From Parcubacteria group bacterium CG_4_9_14_0_2_um_filter_35_11 (GTDB lineage: Bacteria; Patescibacteriota; Minisyncoccia; Minisyncoccales; GCA-002788555), in assembly GCA_002788555.1 (NCBI GenBank), contig PFRL01000009.1, positions 1 through 7,902 of the forward strand: 7,902 nt of DNA, written 5' to 3'. The notes beneath the pieces are model-generated. The model worked only from the letters and a program-made list of their open reading frames with translations. It was not told the DNA's origin and did no database searches. Shown piece by piece: positions 5,129-7,902 of the stretch (the first letter of the stretch is position 1; each line of letters opens with the position of its first letter). The translations under genes and the position numbers were made by a program.

Positions 5129-5710
5129 ATGCTTAAGTACAACGACCTCAGAAAGGGAGTGATTTTTTTACTTGAGGGGGAACCTTATGAGGTTTTAGAA
5201 TATAGTATAACTGCCCAGGGCCAGCACAGAAGGCCAGTATCAAAGACAAAAATAAGAAACCTTAAAACAGGGGCTATTATTTCTCGTAATTTTAAACAGA
5301 GCGAAGAATTTGATGGAGCGGAGATTGAGACAAAGAAAATAAAATTCATTTTTGGCCATCGGGGGAAATATATTTTCTCAGAAATCGACAATCCCTCCAA
5401 AAGATTTGAACTTACTTCAGGGGTCTTAGGAGAAAAAACTCAATATTTAAGACCCGCTGTAGAATTAGAAGCAATTTCATTTCAAGAAAAAATAATTAAT
5501 ATTAAACTTCCTATAAAGATGGATTTTAGAGTGGTTGAGTGTCCCCCCGATTTTAAAGGAAATACTGCCCAAGCCGGAACGAAGACAGCGACCATTGAAA
5601 CTGGAGCCAAAATCGAAGTACCTATGTTTATAAAAAGAGGGAATATTATAAGAGTAAATACGCAAGAGAATACCTACGTTGAAAGGGTAAAAAGCGATAC
5701 TTTGTATTAA
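5129..5710 (+). CDS. efp: Elongation factor P
   Basis: EF-P binds between the P and E sites of the ribosome and relieves stalling at polyproline stretches. The 193-residue protein covers all three beta-barrel domains: the N-terminal KOW-like domain (LRKGVIFLLEGEPYEVLEY), the middle OB domain, and the C-terminal domain with the signature region around KGNTAQAGTKTATIETGA (about residues 143-160) and VPMFIKRG. The tip loop of domain I, which in E. coli is PGKGQ with the lysylated Lys34, reads SITAQGQHRRPVSKTK here (26-41). The modified lysine is therefore not at its usual place and Gln/His/Arg occupy the tip. The start follows a good promoter (5065-5092) but no Shine-Dalgarno. It is the first gene of an apparent efp - nuclease-like - Nudix operon, with gaps of 19 and 9 nt. 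Confidence 0.96.
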   Translation: MLKYNDLRKGVIFLLEGEPYEVLEYSITAQGQHRRPVSKTKIRNLKTGAIISRNFKQSEEFDGAEIETKKIKFIFGHRGKYIFSEIDNPSKRFELTSGVLGEKTQYLRPAVELEAISFQEKIINIKLPIKMDFRVVECPPDFKGNTAQAGTKTATIETGAKIEVPMFIKRGNIIRVNTQENTYVERVKSDTLY

Positions 5711-5729
5711 GTATTACACCAAAATTTAT

Positions 5730-6245
5730 ATGGATCCAGAAAATATTCTCAAGGGCAAAATAGCTGAGGTTTTAGTTGAGGAATTATTAAGAGAATCTAA
5801 AAATAAAGTTTATCGTTTTGGTAATGGAGAAATCCTTCAAAATTTAATTCAATCTGAAAAATCTTTTAACAGAGAAAGCAGAACCGGTAAAAAAATTTCT
5901 TCTATCCCTGACTTTGTAATCATAACCAAAGAGAAAAAGAGTTTATTTTTGGAGGTAAAATTTAGAACGGATCCAGAAGCATTAGAAGAAGAACTGCTTT
6001 TAGAGAAAGAGTTTCTTGAAAGATTTTGGAAAGCCAAAATAGTCCTTGTAACTTCTAAAGAAAAGCCCTATTTTAGAGTTTTAACACCACCTTATTTTGT
6101 AAAAGAAAAGAGAGAAGGGTGGCCAATTCCTGTTTTGAACTGGTTACCTTTAGAAGATGACCCAGAGCTAAAGGTAAAATCTAAAATTCTAAAGAAATTC
6201 GAAAAATTAGTAGAAAAATACTATCAAATTCTGTATAAGGTTTAG
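5730..6245 (+). CDS. Uncharacterised protein with PD-(D/E)XK nuclease-like motif
   Basis: I do not recognise a named family. The 171-residue protein begins with a helix (KGKIAEVLVEELL, residues 8-20) containing a Gly-x-x-x-Glu pattern (G9, E13). A strand then carries IPDFVII (59-65) and, about 14 residues after the Asp, LFLEVKF (72-78). P60-D61, E75 and K77 fit the PD-(D/E)XK restriction-endonuclease-like catalytic pattern, with E13 as the helix glutamate seen in Holliday-junction resolvase-type members. The C-terminal half is charged, has WPIPVLNWLPLEDDP (115-129), and ends in a basic helix. There is no signal peptide or membrane segment. It lies 19 nt after efp and 9 nt before the Nudix gene, so it is probably in one transcript with them. 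A DNA-repair or nucleic-acid-processing role is only an inference; a non-catalytic fold relative is also possible. Confidence 0.72.
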   Translation: MDPENILKGKIAEVLVEELLRESKNKVYRFGNGEILQNLIQSEKSFNRESRTGKKISSIPDFVIITKEKKSLFLEVKFRTDPEALEEELLLEKEFLERFWKAKIVLVTSKEKPYFRVLTPPYFVKEKREGWPIPVLNWLPLEDDPELKVKSKILKKFEKLVEKYYQILYKV

Positions 6246-6254
6246 CCATTTTTA

Positions 6255-6785
6255 ATGAAATATAAAATTAAAAATCAAGAACTTCATCGGATTGCTTTAA
6301 CAGCAATTATTCATAAAAATAGAAAATATCTCATTGTTCATAGGAATACTACAAAAAAAGCTTTTCCTGGAAAGTGGACAGTGCCTGGTGGAGGCCTCAA
6401 AGTGGGAGATTATGTTAATACGCAAAAAACTACTCCGGATTCATGGTATTTTGCAGTAACCAATTCACTAAAACGGGAAATAAAAGAAGAAGTGGGGCTT
6501 AAAGTCAGTGAACTAAAATATCTTTTAGATTTGACTTTTATTCGTCCAGATAATACGCCCGTTGTTGTCCTTAGTTATTTTTGTGATTGGAAATCTGACA
6601 AGGTGTTATTGAATAAAGAAAATACAAATTTTGCCTGGGTAAGCTATAAAGAGGCAAAAAATTATGATTTAATTGAAGGAATATTAGAAGAAATAGAAAT
6701 AGTGGATAAAATCATAAGAGGAATTAAATTTAATAAAGAAAAAATAATCGCAAAGATAAAAAGGAAATATAATAAAATTCTCTAA
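6255..6785 (+). CDS. Nudix hydrolase with an expanded Nudix box
   Basis: Nudix enzymes hydrolyse nucleoside diphosphates linked to another group, such as oxidised or unusual NTPs or nucleotide sugars. The 176-residue protein has the strand ALTAIIHKNRKYLIVHR (residues 14-30), FPGKWTVPGGGLKVGD (37-52) and SLKREIKEEVGL (71-82), the REUxEExGU half of the Nudix box. The canonical box is GX5EX7REUXEEXGU. Here roughly 14 extra residues (YVNTQKTTPDSWYF, 53-66) separate the GG part from the RE helix, and the mid-box Glu is not at the expected position. The catalytic REIKEE core is intact. A C-terminal helix (about 140-176) is very basic. The start has no Shine-Dalgarno and lies 9 nt after the upstream stop. 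Substrate is not readable from sequence. Confidence 0.88.
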   Translation: MKYKIKNQELHRIALTAIIHKNRKYLIVHRNTTKKAFPGKWTVPGGGLKVGDYVNTQKTTPDSWYFAVTNSLKREIKEEVGLKVSELKYLLDLTFIRPDNTPVVVLSYFCDWKSDKVLLNKENTNFAWVSYKEAKNYDLIEGILEEIEIVDKIIRGIKFNKEKIIAKIKRKYNKIL

Positions 6786-6823
6786 AAAATCCTAATGTAA
6801 AATTTAGTTTATTTAAATTTATT

Positions 6824-6829
6824 TATAAT
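6824..6829 (+). promoter_or_regulatory. Putative -10 box of leuS
   Basis: A perfect TATAAT lies 8 bases before ATG 6838. If used, transcription would begin at or very near that ATG, giving a leaderless mRNA. No -35 box is visible at 17-base spacing, and the 52-base gap 6786-6837 is very AT-rich. No terminator is seen after the Nudix gene, so read-through into leuS is also possible. Confidence 0.35.
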
Positions 6830-6837
6830 TAGTTTTT

Positions 6838-7902
6838 ATGAAATATAATCCCAGAAAAATTGACCCCCCCAAAAAACGAATTTTGGTACGGGGCAAGAAA
6901 AAAATGGCTTACGATCCACAACGGATAGAGAGAAAATGGCAGAGGATATGGGAGAAGAGGGGAATTTTTAAAGCAAAAGATTTTTCAAAAAAATCGAAAT
7001 TTTATATTTTGGATATGTACCCTTATCCATCGGCTGAAGGATTACATGTTGGGCATCCAAGAGGATACGTTGCTTCTGATATTATTGCCAATTATAAACG
7101 GATGAAAGGATATAATGTTTTACATCCGATGGGTTGGGATGCTTTTGGTCTGCCAGCTGAAAATTATGCTTTGAGAACCGGAATTCATCCTGAGATTTCT
7201 ACTAAGAAAAATATTAAAAAAATGAGGGAACAGATAAAGTCAATAGGACTTTCTTATGATTGGACGCGAGAAATAAATACTACAGATTATAACTATTATA
7301 AATGGACACAGTGGCTTTTTCTTTTATTTTATAAAAGAGGACTTGCGCATGAAGCAGTTTTGCCTATCAATTGGTGTCCTTCTTGTAAAACCGGCCTTGC
7401 TAATGAAGAAGTTGTAGAGGGAAGATGTGAAAGATGCGGAACAGAGGTAACAAAGCGAAAATTAAGACAGTGGGTTTTAAAAATCACTGCTTATGCCGAG
7501 AGACTTCTTGAGGATTTAGATAAACTTGATTGGCCAGAGAAGATTAAAGAGATGCAGAAAAATTGGATTGGACGTTCAGAAGGGACAATAGTTAGATTTC
7601 AAGTTGCAGGATCCCGTTTTTGGGTGGAGGTTTTCACTACAAGGATAGATACTTTGTTTGGGGCAACATATTTAGTTTTAGCACCAGAGCACCCACTAAT
7701 TTCTAATCTTAAATCTCAAGTTTTAAATTTAAAAGAAGTTGAAAAATATATTGAGAGTTCTCAGAAAAAAAGCGAGAGAGAAAGAATTAGTGAAATTAGA
7801 GAAAAAACCGGTATAGAACTAAAAGGAATAAAAGCAATTAATCCAGCTAATAATGAAAAAATTCCGATTTTTGTAGCTGATTATGTTCTGCCTCATTATA
7901 GT
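6838..7902 (+). CDS. leuS: Leucyl-tRNA synthetase, 3' end cut by window edge
   Basis: This cytoplasmic class I enzyme charges tRNA-Leu. The frame is open to the last base, giving the first 355 residues. Seen in order: the Rossmann half with YPYPSAEGLHVGHPRGY, whose HVGH (nt 7045-7056) is the HIGH motif; MGWDAFGLPAENYA; the zinc module with WCPSCK and CERCG, followed by KRKLRQWVLKIT; and the start of the CP1 editing domain with the threonine-rich FTTRIDTLFGATY, where the usual Pro of TTRPDTLFG is Ile. The KMSKS loop and anticodon-binding domain lie outside the window. Two starts are possible. ATG 6838 lies 8 nt after a TATAAT; ATG 6904 gives MAYDPQRIERKWQ, the usual LeuRS beginning. The 22 residues between them are very basic. 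Neither has a clear Shine-Dalgarno. Confidence 0.96.
   Translation, partial: MKYNPRKIDPPKKRILVRGKKKMAYDPQRIERKWQRIWEKRGIFKAKDFSKKSKFYILDMYPYPSAEGLHVGHPRGYVASDIIANYKRMKGYNVLHPMGWDAFGLPAENYALRTGIHPEISTKKNIKKMREQIKSIGLSYDWTREINTTDYNYYKWTQWLFLLFYKRGLAHEAVLPINWCPSCKTGLANEEVVEGRCERCGTEVTKRKLRQWVLKITAYAERLLEDLDKLDWPEKIKEMQKNWIGRSEGTIVRFQVAGSRFWVEVFTTRIDTLFGATYLVLAPEHPLISNLKSQVLNLKEVEKYIESSQKKSERERISEIREKTGIELKGIKAINPANNEKIPIFVADYVLPHYS

Noticed and set aside
1..7902. tRNA, rRNA, CRISPR, transposase or phage genes
   Set aside because: I looked for these and saw none. All gaps are under 175 bases and are accounted for by terminators, promoters or repeats.

Overview
The window looks like a chromosomal stretch of a Candidate Phyla Radiation (Patescibacteria, Parcubacteria-like) bacterium. 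That is inferred, not proven. The evidence is low G+C, short intergenic gaps, mostly compact housekeeping genes with almost no Shine-Dalgarno sequences, an EF-P with a non-canonical tip loop, an archaeal-type NadM and a compact MetRS. TGA works as a normal stop at the end of tatD, so the recoded-UGA lineages are not indicated.

Layout. (1) Positions 1-3074, plus strand, are a metG (5'-truncated by the window edge) - nadM - tatD operon, closed by an intrinsic terminator at 3125-3155. (2) Positions 3246-3758 hold a monocistronic P-loop kinase or ATPase related to the NadR kinase domain. It has the only strong Shine-Dalgarno in the window and ends in its own terminator. (3) Positions 3816-4985, minus strand, encode an AcuC/histone-deacetylase-like enzyme convergent with the kinase. 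(4) Positions 5129-6785, plus strand, hold efp, an unrecognised PD-(D/E)XK-like nuclease-fold protein and a Nudix hydrolase. They diverge from the deacetylase gene. (5) From 6838 to the window end runs the 5' part of leuS, with no stop codon inside the window.

Genes together: aminoacyl-tRNA charging (MetRS, LeuRS) and translation rescue (EF-P) make up the core. NadM and the NadR-like kinase could form a minimal NAD salvage route, and the Nudix enzyme may handle nucleotides. The PD-(D/E)XK protein is the least understood gene.

The most notable content is not a gene. A 69-bp, G+C-rich, two-hairpin sequence occurs twice, 67/69 identical, inside two unrelated protein genes on opposite strands (tatD and the deacetylase). 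In both it is in the same reading frame and the same orientation relative to the gene. It adds about 23 residues (KPSTRAKLGAGLVPHRN...) just before a core beta strand. This behaves like a protein-coding palindromic element comparable in principle to the Rickettsia palindromic elements. Further repeat structures cluster nearby: a second hairpin pair in tatD, a heptamer tandem repeat in tatD, and a 79-bp nested inverted repeat that supplies the C-terminus and stop codon of nadM.
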